Source: Helicobacteraceae bacterium UBA6016 (GTDB lineage Bacteria; Campylobacterota; Campylobacteria; Campylobacterales; UBA6016). From it: 13,879 bases of DNA. Position numbers and translations under genes: made by a program. A model generated the notes under the pieces. That model had not been told where the DNA came from. It ran no database searches and was given only the letters and a program-made list of their open reading frames with translations. The stretch's first letter is position 1. The number at the start of each line of letters is the position of its first letter. The stretch covers positions 21,470-35,348 of the forward strand of contig DIZY01000101.1 of the NCBI GenBank assembly GCA_002428055.1. The letters run 5' to 3'. This document shows positions 1 to 5,833 of the stretch, piece after piece.

Positions 1-355
1 GCCCCTCTTCTCTTTGCCCCATTAATTCCAGCGGCAACCCAGCATCCTCGGAACCAAAATATAGATAATCTCCGGGTTCAAAAGAAGCATCTAGATAAGA
101 GCTTTTTGTCTTTGTCGTCAGAAAAAAATGTCTCTCACTTATAGGATTTGCAGCTTGAAACTCTTCCAGACTCTCCCATACGGCAAGGTCTAGATGGGGC
201 CAATAGTCAAGCCCTGCTCTTTTTATCTTCGTATCGTCAAGCTCATAAGGAATCGGCTTGACAATATGCAGTCGCAGGCCGAGAGCAACACAGGTGCGAC
301 CTATACTGCCTGTATTTTGCGGGATTTTTGGGGATACGAGTACTATATTAAACAT
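1..355 (-). CDS. trmL: TrmL, tRNA (cytidine/uridine-34 2'-O)-methyltransferase, 3' end cut by window edge
   Basis: This SPOUT-fold methyltransferase is known to 2'-O-methylate the wobble base (position 34) of tRNA-Leu isoacceptors using S-adenosylmethionine. The first 118 residues are visible, against about 155 in complete homologues. They start MFNIVLVSPKIPQNTGSIGR, which holds the family PxxPQNTGxIGRTC signature (about residues 9-22). The second SAM-binding signature FGSEDAGLP is at about residues 100-108, and RAGLDYWPHL at about 47-56 is also typical of TrmL. The ATG at 355-353 shares one base with the flgH stop codon (TGATG arrangement), so it is probably translated by coupling; I see no clear Shine-Dalgarno sequence of its own. 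It is the last visible gene of the minus-strand run containing flgH and the NSS transporter. The C-terminal knot region lies beyond base 1. Confidence 0.93.
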   Translation of the reverse strand, partial: MFNIVLVSPKIPQNTGSIGRTCVALGLRLHIVKPIPYELDDTKIKRAGLDYWPHLDLAVWESLEEFQAANPISERHFFLTTKTKSSYLDASFEPGDYLYFGSEDAGLPLELMGQREEG

Positions 356-1077
356 CAAAACGGCCAAATAGCCTCTAGCGCTTTTGCGCCCCACGGTTGT
401 GATGAGGCTCTTTTGATTTCGCCCTGTGTATCGTATATGATTTTTGCGTCAGAGATATATTCAGAGCCTATCGAGTTATCTTTGCCTATATCGTCAGCCC
501 TAATAACTCCGCTTACTCTCATTATCTGTTTTTCGCCGTCTATCATTACCTCTCTTGCACCATCTATGAAGTAGGTATTGTTGCTCATTACTTTTATAAC
601 TCTAGCGGACACGGTAGTTGAGAAACTCTCTTGTCTGCTCCCCTTGCCGCTTCCGTCAAATGTATAGCTAGAGCCGGTCGTAAGTCCGATGTCCATTACG
701 CCGTTAATTTTGTTTGCCAATGCGCTCATCGGGGCGCCGAGTGCGCCGTTTGTAGATGCCATCAATCCACCACCAAGCTGGTCGGCCTGATTTCTGGAGA
801 GTTTTTTGGAAGAAGATGAAGAGCTTGTAGCACTCTCTTTAATGACAACCCTAACTATATCGTTGACTCGCATCGCTTTTCTATCCGAATAGAGCGGGTT
901 TTCGCCTTGACCGAATAAACTTCCGGCATTTGGAACATTACCGTTCTCTTCTTTTGGTTCCATCTGCTCTACATATTTCGGCGGCTGCATCTCCACCTTC
1001 GCATCCATCGGATGCGTAGAACACCCAGTGATAAACAATGTCGCACACGCCACACCGCATAAATAAGCTTTTTTCAT
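355..1077 (-). CDS. flgH: Flagellar L-ring protein FlgH (lipoprotein)
   Basis: FlgH forms the outer-membrane L ring around the flagellar rod in Gram-negative bacteria. The 240-residue protein is of normal family length. It begins with a lipoprotein signal peptide (MKKAYLCGVACATLFITGC, lipid-modified Cys19). The family core follows: SLFGQGENPLYSDRKAMRVN at about 53-72, a Ser-rich linker typical of FlgH, and the C-terminal block ending in SQPWGAKALEAIWPF. The ATG at 1077 is preceded by AAGG with six bases between; that AAGG lies in one arm of an inverted repeat starting at the upstream transporter's stop codon. It lies 51 bases after the NSS transporter gene, an unusual partner for a flagellar gene, and no other recognised flagellar gene is in the window. 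Confidence 0.96.
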   Translation of the reverse strand: MKKAYLCGVACATLFITGCSTHPMDAKVEMQPPKYVEQMEPKEENGNVPNAGSLFGQGENPLYSDRKAMRVNDIVRVVIKESATSSSSSSKKLSRNQADQLGGGLMASTNGALGAPMSALANKINGVMDIGLTTGSSYTFDGSGKGSRQESFSTTVSARVIKVMSNNTYFIDGAREVMIDGEKQIMRVSGVIRADDIGKDNSIGSEYISDAKIIYDTQGEIKRASSQPWGAKALEAIWPF

Positions 1078-1084
1078 AAAACGC

Positions 1085-1133
1085 CTTAAGCTTGGTTTTT
1101 GCTATTAAAGCAAACTTGGTTCCAAAACTTAAG
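1085..1133 (-). promoter_or_regulatory. Imperfect inverted repeat between transporter stop and flgH ribosome-binding site
   Basis: Three nested paired segments are visible: CTTAAG at 1085-1090 with CTTAAG at 1128-1133, TTGG at 1092-1095 with CCAA at 1122-1125, and TTTGC at 1098-1102 with GCAAA at 1110-1114. In the minus-strand mRNA the left arm contains the transporter's TAA stop (1131-1129) and the right arm overlaps the AAGG ribosome-binding site of flgH (1087-1084). No U-tract follows, so it is unlikely to be a terminator. A ribosome finishing the transporter would open the stem. The pairing is seen; the role is inferred. Confidence 0.4.
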
Positions 1134-2463
1134 AGCGAAACATATATATCATCAAAGCTATCAAAATAGGCGGGATAAAATACTTCACACAGATATACCA
1201 CAACTCAAAAGTAAAAGACGAAATATGCGTAGTAAGATGTGTTTTTAAAAAGTTTTTATCCATTCCAAAACCTATGAATAGAGCCGTTGCAAGACCGCCT
1301 ATTATCAAAAGTATCGCACTAGATACAAAATCGAACCAATCGAAAAGAGATTTTGAGCCAAAAGATAGAAGTTTTGAATATTCCGTCGTATTTGAAAGCA
1401 ACAAAAAAATACCCACAGCCCACACGATAGCGCCGAATATAGTTACCGATTTTTTGCGGCTCCACCCTTTTTGTCCGATAAGATACGCCGTAGTCGGCTC
1501 CAAAATAGAAATAGCGGAAGTGATAGAAGCAAATGTAAGCGCAATAAAAAAAAGAAGCGCCAAAATGTTGCCGAAAAATCCAAAGTTATAAAAAAGAGCC
1601 GGCATTGTTACAAAGACAAGTCCTGGACCCTGTTTTGTCTCAAAGCCGAAATTTATCAAAAACGCAAAAAGCGTAATGCCAACAAAAATTGCCACAAAAA
1701 TCTCCATAACCGAGACGATAACAGCTGATTTTACATAGTTTGTCTCTTTGTCGGTGTATGAAGCGTATGTAAGCATCGTTGCCATACCTAGAGAGAGCGT
1801 AAAAAAGGCGTGTCCGACGGCTACTAGAAGAGCTTTTGGTGTTAAGCTTTCAAAGTTTGGCGTAAACATAAAATTAGTTGCCAAAGCGAATGAATCAAAA
1901 CTCATCGAGTAAAAAAACAAAAAGAAAAGTATCGCAAATAAAAGCGGCAGAAGTATCACATTTGCTCGCTCTATTCCTTTTTCTACTCCAAGAAGTACTA
2001 TATATACGGTAAGTGCCATTGAGACGGTATGAAACAGTAGTTGCGTCTTGATGTCGGTGAGCAGCATTGTTTCAAAAACGGCTTTCGCCTCTTCAACGGT
2101 AGAGGGCAAGGAGGAGAGCGTCAAAAATATATAGTAGAGTATCCAGCCGATGACGATAGAGTAAAAAGAGAGGATAACAAGCCCCGTGAGCATTGAAAAA
2201 CCGGCGTTTCGCCAAACTCTTGGAAATTTGAATGCAAGAGCTTCATAGGAGCCCAATGGGTCTTTTTTTGCTATCGCACCTATTGCCATTTCGCCTATCA
2301 AGAGCGGAATTCCTATAAGCACAACCGCAACGATATAAGCGAGCACAAAAGCGCCACCGCCGTACTCTCCGGCAATATACGGAAACTTCCAAATATTGCC
2401 AAGCCCTATCGCCGAACCAGCGGCGGCAAGTATAAATCCTATTTTTGAAAAATGCGCCTTCAA
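1129..2463 (-). CDS. NSS-family sodium-dependent amino-acid-type transporter
   Basis: This is a member of the neurotransmitter:sodium symporter family (SNF), which in bacteria mostly imports amino acids with Na+. It has 444 residues, a usual length for bacterial members with 11-12 membrane helices. The hallmark TM1 sequence is near the N-terminus: AAAGSAIGLGNIWKFPYIAG at about 13-32, holding the unwound Na+/substrate site seen in LeuT-like structures; Lys26 stands where many members have Arg. Long hydrophobic segments recur to the C-terminus. The substrate cannot be read from the sequence. The start is a TTG at 2463-2461, because an in-frame stop lies four codons upstream and no early ATG or GTG exists. 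The TTG sits at the end of an 11-bp inverted repeat that also covers the end of the upstream gene, pointing to translational coupling. Confidence 0.92.
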   Translation of the reverse strand: MKAHFSKIGFILAAAGSAIGLGNIWKFPYIAGEYGGGAFVLAYIVAVVLIGIPLLIGEMAIGAIAKKDPLGSYEALAFKFPRVWRNAGFSMLTGLVILSFYSIVIGWILYYIFLTLSSLPSTVEEAKAVFETMLLTDIKTQLLFHTVSMALTVYIVLLGVEKGIERANVILLPLLFAILFFLFFYSMSFDSFALATNFMFTPNFESLTPKALLVAVGHAFFTLSLGMATMLTYASYTDKETNYVKSAVIVSVMEIFVAIFVGITLFAFLINFGFETKQGPGLVFVTMPALFYNFGFFGNILALLFFIALTFASITSAISILEPTTAYLIGQKGWSRKKSVTIFGAIVWAVGIFLLLSNTTEYSKLLSFGSKSLFDWFDFVSSAILLIIGGLATALFIGFGMDKNFLKTHLTTHISSFTFELWYICVKYFIPPILIALMIYMFRS

Positions 2464-2501
2464 ACTATTTTTTACCCATCTTACGCATACAAAATAGTTT
2501 G
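2461..2501 (-). promoter_or_regulatory. Perfect 11-bp inverted repeat enclosing a stop codon and the next gene's TTG start
   Basis: CAAACTATTTT at 2461-2471 is the exact reverse complement of AAAATAGTTTG at 2491-2501, with a 19-base loop. In the minus-strand transcript the 5' arm is the last sense codons of the 168-residue upstream gene, the loop holds that gene's TAA (2483-2481), and the 3' arm ends in the TTG start codon (2463-2461) of the NSS transporter. This is the layout expected of translational coupling, where a ribosome ending the first gene melts the stem and exposes the second start. There is no U-run, so a terminator role is unlikely. The repeat is certain; the mechanism is inferred. 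Confidence 0.6.
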
Positions 2502-2987
2502 CGGATTTTGAAGATTTTTGAGAACCTTATCAAGCAATTTTTGAATATCTTCGAAAATATCTTTTGGCTTATCCGACTTTTTTAGCAGATTATCAAACAA
2601 TCCGACCGTAGATGCGCCAAGAGCGTTTTTCGCATTTTCATCTTTTGGTTTTGGCATTTCATTGCTAATATTTGCGGCCACCATATCAAGCGGTTCTTTC
2701 ATAAAAGAGTCGGAACTGTTTTCTTTCATAAACTTATCTATCATCGGCTCTATTTTTTTCATCGCATCGGCTATTTCAACCTTATCCTGCTCACTAAGCC
2801 CATTCGTTTCAAATCGAAACTTATACCCCTCTTTTGCGGCGAAAGAGAGCGATTCACTATCCTCTTTTTTTTCATATCCAAGCTCTTTTTTTGAATAAAG
2901 TTGTAAATCTATTTTATCCCCGCTACTTGTCTGAAAAGAAAATCCCATATTTGCAGAACTTGCATACCCCAAAGAACTACTATTCAT
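2481..2987 (-). CDS. Unrecognised soluble protein, 168 residues
   Basis: I do not recognise a family with certainty. The protein is Ser/Lys/Glu-rich with no signal peptide or membrane helix. The N-terminus (residues 1-20) is Ser/Gly-rich and looks flexible. Then come a short beta-like stretch (FSFQTSSGDKIDLQLY), a central helical region ending in KKIEPMIDKFM, and a C-terminal amphipathic helix (DIFEDIQKLLDKVLKNL). ATG at 2987 is chosen over the GTG directly before it (2990); an AAGG lies 9 bases from the ATG and 6 from the GTG, so either may serve. It is first in a run leading into the NSS transporter, flgH and trmL, with only 17 bases to the transporter start. A flagellum-linked role can be guessed from flgH, but nothing in the protein proves it. 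Confidence 0.75.
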   Translation of the reverse strand: MNSSSLGYASSANMGFSFQTSSGDKIDLQLYSKKELGYEKKEDSESLSFAAKEGYKFRFETNGLSEQDKVEIADAMKKIEPMIDKFMKENSSDSFMKEPLDMVAANISNEMPKPKDENAKNALGASTVGLFDNLLKKSDKPKDIFEDIQKLLDKVLKNLQNPQTILYA

Positions 2988-3017
2988 CACTCACTGCCTT
3001 ATTTTTGATGTTTTCCT

Positions 3018-3023
3018 ATTATA
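3018..3023 (-). promoter_or_regulatory. Candidate -10 box (TATAAT) for the 2987-trmL gene run
   Basis: A perfect TATAAT reads on the minus strand at 3023-3018, just after the stop codon of the upstream gene (3028). It would start transcription near 3011, about 24 bases before the ATG at 2987. The same bases read CGATATAAT, so a CGATAT element (3026-3021) like the FliA (sigma-28) -10 of Campylobacterota overlaps it. That is suggestive given flgH downstream, but I see no matching sigma-28 -35 element and no good sigma-70 -35. Confidence 0.5.
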
Positions 3024-3027
3024 TCGT

Positions 3028-3666
3028 CTATATCAACTCTTTTTGGAGAAGCCGAAGTTTTATTAATTTTGCCGTTTTATAAGACGGGGAAAGCTTGTAT
3101 ATCGAGCGCCCGACTCCTTGATTGTTTGCAATATTGGGTATCTTTGCCAAAAACAAAAAATCTATCTTGCCTGCATCCACAAGCGCAGTTATGCTCTCCC
3201 ATACTTCAGATATATAAACTATCCGCTCTTTTTTCTGTTCGGCAAAGCTTCTGCTCTCATCTATATCTACGGCAAAGCGCCTCTGTTTTAGATATTCAAA
3301 TAGCTTTAATGCCCTTTGCATACTTATCGCCCTAGAATAGACGGCGCCGCCGACCGTAAGCGGATTTTTACCGCCTAGATACTCGCCTATCTCTAGCCTG
3401 CCGAGTCTACCGCACTCAAGCAGCGCCCTTATCTCATCTTGCACCAAAAAACAAAACGCCTCATCTTCACTCTCTTTGGCAAAATAAGCCAACACATCAT
3501 TAATGTCAAAATAAAGTTTGCCGTTTATCTTGAGAGCCTTTGGAAAGTTCTCAAAGTGCATCCGCAGATATAGCGCATTTAAGCTAATCCCTAAAAACCC
3601 TGCAATATAATTTGCATCCACTAGATTTTGGGATATTTTGGATAGTTTTAGATTTTTTCTAACCAT
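3028..3666 (-). CDS. Helix-turn-helix-like protein of unknown function, 212 residues
   Basis: The N-terminal ~55 residues resemble a MerR/excisionase-type helix-turn-helix with a wing: VDANYIAGFLGISLNALYLR at about 16-35, followed by FPKALKINGKLYFDINDVLA, where a DNA-binding family would read a ligand-free 'form helix' and wing. The remaining ~150 residues are mixed alpha/beta and unrecognised; no enzyme motif, signal peptide or membrane helix is visible. A longer reading from 3708 exists, but the ATG at 3666 is preferred: a perfect TATAAT ends six bases before it and no ribosome-binding site precedes either start. The gene is divergent from the MBL hydrolase with only 11 bases between the start codons. 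A regulator of its neighbour is possible but unproven. Confidence 0.7.
   Translation of the reverse strand: MVRKNLKLSKISQNLVDANYIAGFLGISLNALYLRMHFENFPKALKINGKLYFDINDVLAYFAKESEDEAFCFLVQDEIRALLECGRLGRLEIGEYLGGKNPLTVGGAVYSRAISMQRALKLFEYLKQRRFAVDIDESRSFAEQKKERIVYISEVWESITALVDAGKIDFLFLAKIPNIANNQGVGRSIYKLSPSYKTAKLIKLRLLQKELI
3606..3611 (+). promoter_or_regulatory. Candidate -10 box for the MBL hydrolase gene
   Basis: A perfect TATAAT lies on the plus strand inside the start of the divergent HTH-like gene. It would give a start site near 3618 and a leader of about 60 bases before the ATG at 3678. I see no convincing -35, which is often weak in Campylobacterota. The 11-base gap between the divergent genes is too small to hold a promoter, so the signal must lie inside the neighbour. 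Confidence 0.4.
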
Positions 3667-3672
3667 AGGATT

Positions 3673-3678
3673 ATTATA
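3673..3678 (-). promoter_or_regulatory. Perfect -10 box six bases before the ATG at 3666 (predicted leaderless start)
   Basis: On the minus strand the order is TATAAT (3678-3673), AATCCT (3672-3667), ATG (3666-3664). With normal spacing the first transcribed base is the A of the start codon. There is no Shine-Dalgarno sequence. Leaderless mRNAs are established in Helicobacter pylori and relatives. The box also covers the first base of the opposing MBL gene's ATG. Confidence 0.55.
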
Positions 3679-4268
3679 TGCAAATTTTATCAAAAGCTTT
3701 CGGCGCATACGAAACCAACTGTTATATCGTGGCTACAGACGATGGAGAGCTTATTGTAGACCCTGGAGAAGGGGCGTTTGAGTGGATAAAAAGCGTTGTC
3801 AAAAAACCTCTTGCTATACTCAATACACACGGGCACTTCGACCATATCTGGGACAATCAAAAAACTAAAGAGGCGTTTAATATCCCTATATTTGCGCCAA
3901 AAAATGACGCTTTTATGCTCAAAGGCGATGTTTTCGGCTTTAATATGCCGCCAAGTAGCGCCGATGTCGAAACGAATGAGAATTGGTATGAGGTCGGAGG
4001 AGTACGCTTTAAATACTGGGATTTTCCGGGGCACACGCCTGGATGTTCTGCTATTCAGATAGGGGATGCTCTTTTTAGCGGGGATTTTATCTTTAAAGGC
4101 TCTATCGGCAGAGTAGACTTTCCGTACTCAAGTCCGGAGGAGATGAAAAAAAGTCTTCAAAAGTTTTTGGATTTTACGCAGGAGCTTACGATATACCCGG
4201 GACACGGCGACAAAACGACCGTATCAAGGGAAAAATCAAATGCGCAGGGGTGGCTTGCCTATCTCTAG
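3678..4268 (+). CDS. Metallo-beta-lactamase-fold hydrolase (glyoxalase II / YcbL-like)
   Basis: This 196-residue single-domain enzyme has every metal ligand of the glyoxalase II group of the MBL superfamily: His51, His53, Asp55 and His56 in THGHFDH, His119 in FPGHTPGC, Asp136 in FSGDFIF, and His176 in YPGHGD. Two Zn2+ (or Fe/Mn) ions in this site activate water for hydrolysis, typically of thioesters such as S-lactoylglutathione. It lacks the C-terminal substrate-binding helices of classical GloB (~250 residues) and is nearer the short YcbL type, so the true substrate is open. AGGA at 3667-3670 stands 7 bases before the ATG. Its TAG stop overlaps that of the convergent thioesterase on the shared palindrome CTAG. 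Confidence 0.9.
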   Translation: MQILSKAFGAYETNCYIVATDDGELIVDPGEGAFEWIKSVVKKPLAILNTHGHFDHIWDNQKTKEAFNIPIFAPKNDAFMLKGDVFGFNMPPSSADVETNENWYEVGGVRFKYWDFPGHTPGCSAIQIGDALFSGDFIFKGSIGRVDFPYSSPEEMKKSLQKFLDFTQELTIYPGHGDKTTVSREKSNAQGWLAYL

Positions 4269-4714
4269 TCTGTCAACTTTAGCCTCAAAGGGTGTTTATC
4301 TAGCACTACAGCCTTAAAGACGCCTTCAAATACTTTTATTTCACCCATCATGCCGACCACTTTGACATCTCTAGTTCTAGTGCTAAGGTGGTTGGCTACA
4401 GCCTCAAATGTTATAGTTTTTCCAATCTCGACAGGAGCCAAAAACTTCACGCTAGCCTCCGCTAGCACTACATTTGGATCGTTGACGGCAGCCATAGCGG
4501 CAAAATCAGCGGCACCAAATGTAAAGCCGCCATGCACTAGACCGAGGTCATCCACCTTCATCTCTTTTGTGGTCACGAGCGTAAGCGTGCATTTTCCTTT
4601 TTCTAGCCCTATTACCTCTCCCGAAAAAGTCTTATCAATCGCAAGATGTGTCTTTAAAATTTCTCTCTCTAGCTGAGCGTCTATCGCTTTTTCTTTTTCT
4701 TTTTCTTTTGCCAC
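4265..4714 (-). CDS. Hotdog-fold thioesterase, PaaI-like, with a KE-repeat N-terminus
   Basis: The 149-residue protein carries the PaaI/HGG motif of hotdog acyl-CoA thioesterases: LGLVHGGFTFGAADFAAMAA at about 58-77, with His61-Gly62-Gly63 and the acidic Asp70 expected at the active site. A second core segment is ASVKFLAPVEIGKTI at about 87-101. It probably hydrolyses an acyl-CoA; the substrate is unknown. The N-terminus, (K/E) alternating at residues 3-9, comes from a hexanucleotide repeat. The start is GTG at 4714-4712, with AAGGA (4725-4721) six bases upstream and no ATG nearby. Only 13 bases separate it from the end of cmoB, so it is third in that operon. Its stop overlaps the MBL gene by four bases. 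Confidence 0.85.
   Translation of the reverse strand: MAKEKEKEKAIDAQLEREILKTHLAIDKTFSGEVIGLEKGKCTLTLVTTKEMKVDDLGLVHGGFTFGAADFAAMAAVNDPNVVLAEASVKFLAPVEIGKTITFEAVANHLSTRTRDVKVVGMMGEIKVFEGVFKAVVLDKHPLRLKLTD
4687..4709. repeat. Hexanucleotide tandem repeat (CTTTTT, ~3.8 copies)
   Basis: CTTTTT occurs three times in a row from 4687, followed by a partial copy CTTTT ending at 4709. In the minus-strand gene it encodes alternating Lys and Glu at the thioesterase's N-terminus. Copy-number change would add or remove whole Lys-Glu pairs without frameshift. Confidence 0.75.
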
Positions 4715-4727
4715 TTTTATTCCTTTT

Positions 4728-5600
4728 TTATTTGCGTTTGCACTTGAAATACGCTCTCACAGGGGCGTCATACCCCTCTATCGTCTTCGTGTCATCATTT
4801 GGGTCAAGGAAATTATTCAGGCTAAGCCCCTCTATCCAATCAGTCTTTCGCTGCTCACTTAGCTCTGTTTTTTTCGTGCCGATAAGCTCTATATCTACAA
4901 AACCCGCGCGCCCAAGCCAACCTATCATCGTATCAATGCTAGGTATAAAATATGCGTTACTCATTTTGGCGTAACTTGCAGGCGGACAGAGGGCGTAACA
5001 CCCCTCTTGCATTATCACAAGATTGTCTATTATTAGCTCTCCACCCTCATTTAGCGCCGCTTTTATCTCTTTTAGCGCGGCTATCGGGTCGCTTCTGTGA
5101 TATAAGACGCCAAGGCAAAAAACCGTATCCGCTTTTATCCCCTCATCCGCCATATCTTCCATTCCGATAAGTCGAAAATCTATTTTTTTTGAGTTGATAA
5201 ACTTATTTATAAACAAAAACTGTAGATAAAAAATAGCCCAAGGGTCTATCGCGATTATCTGTTTTGGCTTATAAGGCTCCATTCGAAATGAGTAATAACC
5301 GTTGTTTGCGCCTATATCAACAACCGTCTTTCCTTCGATATTAATATGAGGAGCTAAAATATCAAACTTTATATAGCTATTCCACTCGCTTTGTATCTCA
5401 AAGTCGTCTATCCTAAAAGGTCCTTTGCGCCACGGAGATAGAGCTTTCGCCAGCTCGTATATTTCGCCGTTCTTTGCAAAACCGCGTCCTGTCTCTATCT
5501 CTATAAAATCGCCATACGTCACTTTTGAAGCTATAGACTCCATAGCGCCGAGACGCTCATAAAGCGGTTTTATATCTTTTGTCTGTAATTTCTTGTTCAT
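4728..5600 (-). CDS. cmoB: CmoB, tRNA U34 carboxymethyltransferase
   Basis: CmoB transfers a carboxymethyl group from carboxy-S-adenosylmethionine to 5-hydroxyuridine at wobble position 34, giving cmo5U. At 290 residues it is slightly shorter than the E. coli enzyme (~323), as is common in this phylum. Family blocks are clear: SPWRKGPFRIDDFEIQSEWN at about 55-74, the Rossmann nucleotide-binding loop VVDIGANNGYYSFRM at about 93-107, IAIDPWAIF, and CLGVLYHRSDP after the central sheet. AGGA lies five bases before the ATG. It follows the micro-lipoprotein gene by 38 bases and precedes the thioesterase by 13, giving a three-gene minus operon. The Cx-SAM synthase gene cmoA is not in this window. 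Confidence 0.95.
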   Translation of the reverse strand: MNKKLQTKDIKPLYERLGAMESIASKVTYGDFIEIETGRGFAKNGEIYELAKALSPWRKGPFRIDDFEIQSEWNSYIKFDILAPHINIEGKTVVDIGANNGYYSFRMEPYKPKQIIAIDPWAIFYLQFLFINKFINSKKIDFRLIGMEDMADEGIKADTVFCLGVLYHRSDPIAALKEIKAALNEGGELIIDNLVIMQEGCYALCPPASYAKMSNAYFIPSIDTMIGWLGRAGFVDIELIGTKKTELSEQRKTDWIEGLSLNNFLDPNDDTKTIEGYDAPVRAYFKCKRK

Positions 5601-5638
5601 TTATTTCCTGATGTTACGCGCGTATAAAGCTTGTAAAA

Positions 5639-5809
5639 TCATTTCTTCTTCGCGCCAAAATCAAAAATGCCGCTTGGGCAATCTTTGTGATACACACCCT
5701 CGATATCGTAGTACTCTTTGCATTCGCAATAGTATTCGCTTGTTACGCCGCACTTCGAATAGCAACCGGCAAAAAACAAAGGAACAATTAGTAAAAATAA
5801 TCTAAACAA
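5639..5809 (-). CDS. Cys-rich micro-lipoprotein, 56 residues (TTG start)
   Basis: This small gene has a clear lipoprotein signal: MFRLFLLIVPLFFAGC, with a hydrophobic core and lipobox FAGC (Cys16). The mature part holds four more Cys (20, 28, 30, 44), several Tyr, and a basic tail ending in KKK. The CxC at 28-30 with Cys20 and Cys44 could form disulfides or bind metal. The start must be TTG at 5809-5807: an in-frame TAA lies two codons upstream, no ATG exists, and AAAGG (5822-5818) stands eight bases before it. It is 38 bases upstream of cmoB on the same strand. No family is recognised. The function is unknown; an outer- or inner-membrane-anchored periplasmic location is inferred. Confidence 0.72.
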   Translation of the reverse strand: MFRLFLLIVPLFFAGCYSKCGVTSEYYCECKEYYDIEGVYHKDCPSGIFDFGAKKK

Positions 5810-5833
5810 AACTTAAGCCTTTGGAGTTTTTTG

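Noticed and set aside
938..1201. 87-residue minus-strand frame bridging flgH and the transporter
   Set aside because: It overlaps both real genes in another frame, and its sequence has no family likeness.
3667..3708. 14-codon upstream extension of the HTH-like gene
   Set aside because: No ribosome-binding site precedes 3708, the extra residues look random, and the TATAAT box lies downstream of that start.
3690..4034. 114-residue minus-strand frame inside the MBL hydrolase
   Set aside because: It lies opposite all the MBL metal motifs and shows no ribosome-binding site.
4687..4709. CTTTTT tract as a possible phase-variation switch
   Set aside because: Unit length is six, so slippage cannot switch the frame on and off; kept only as a length-variation candidate.
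5593..5805. 70-residue plus-strand frame between cmoB and pepD
   Set aside because: It is antisense to the micro-lipoprotein, which has a lipobox, ribosome-binding site and proper operon position; this frame has none.
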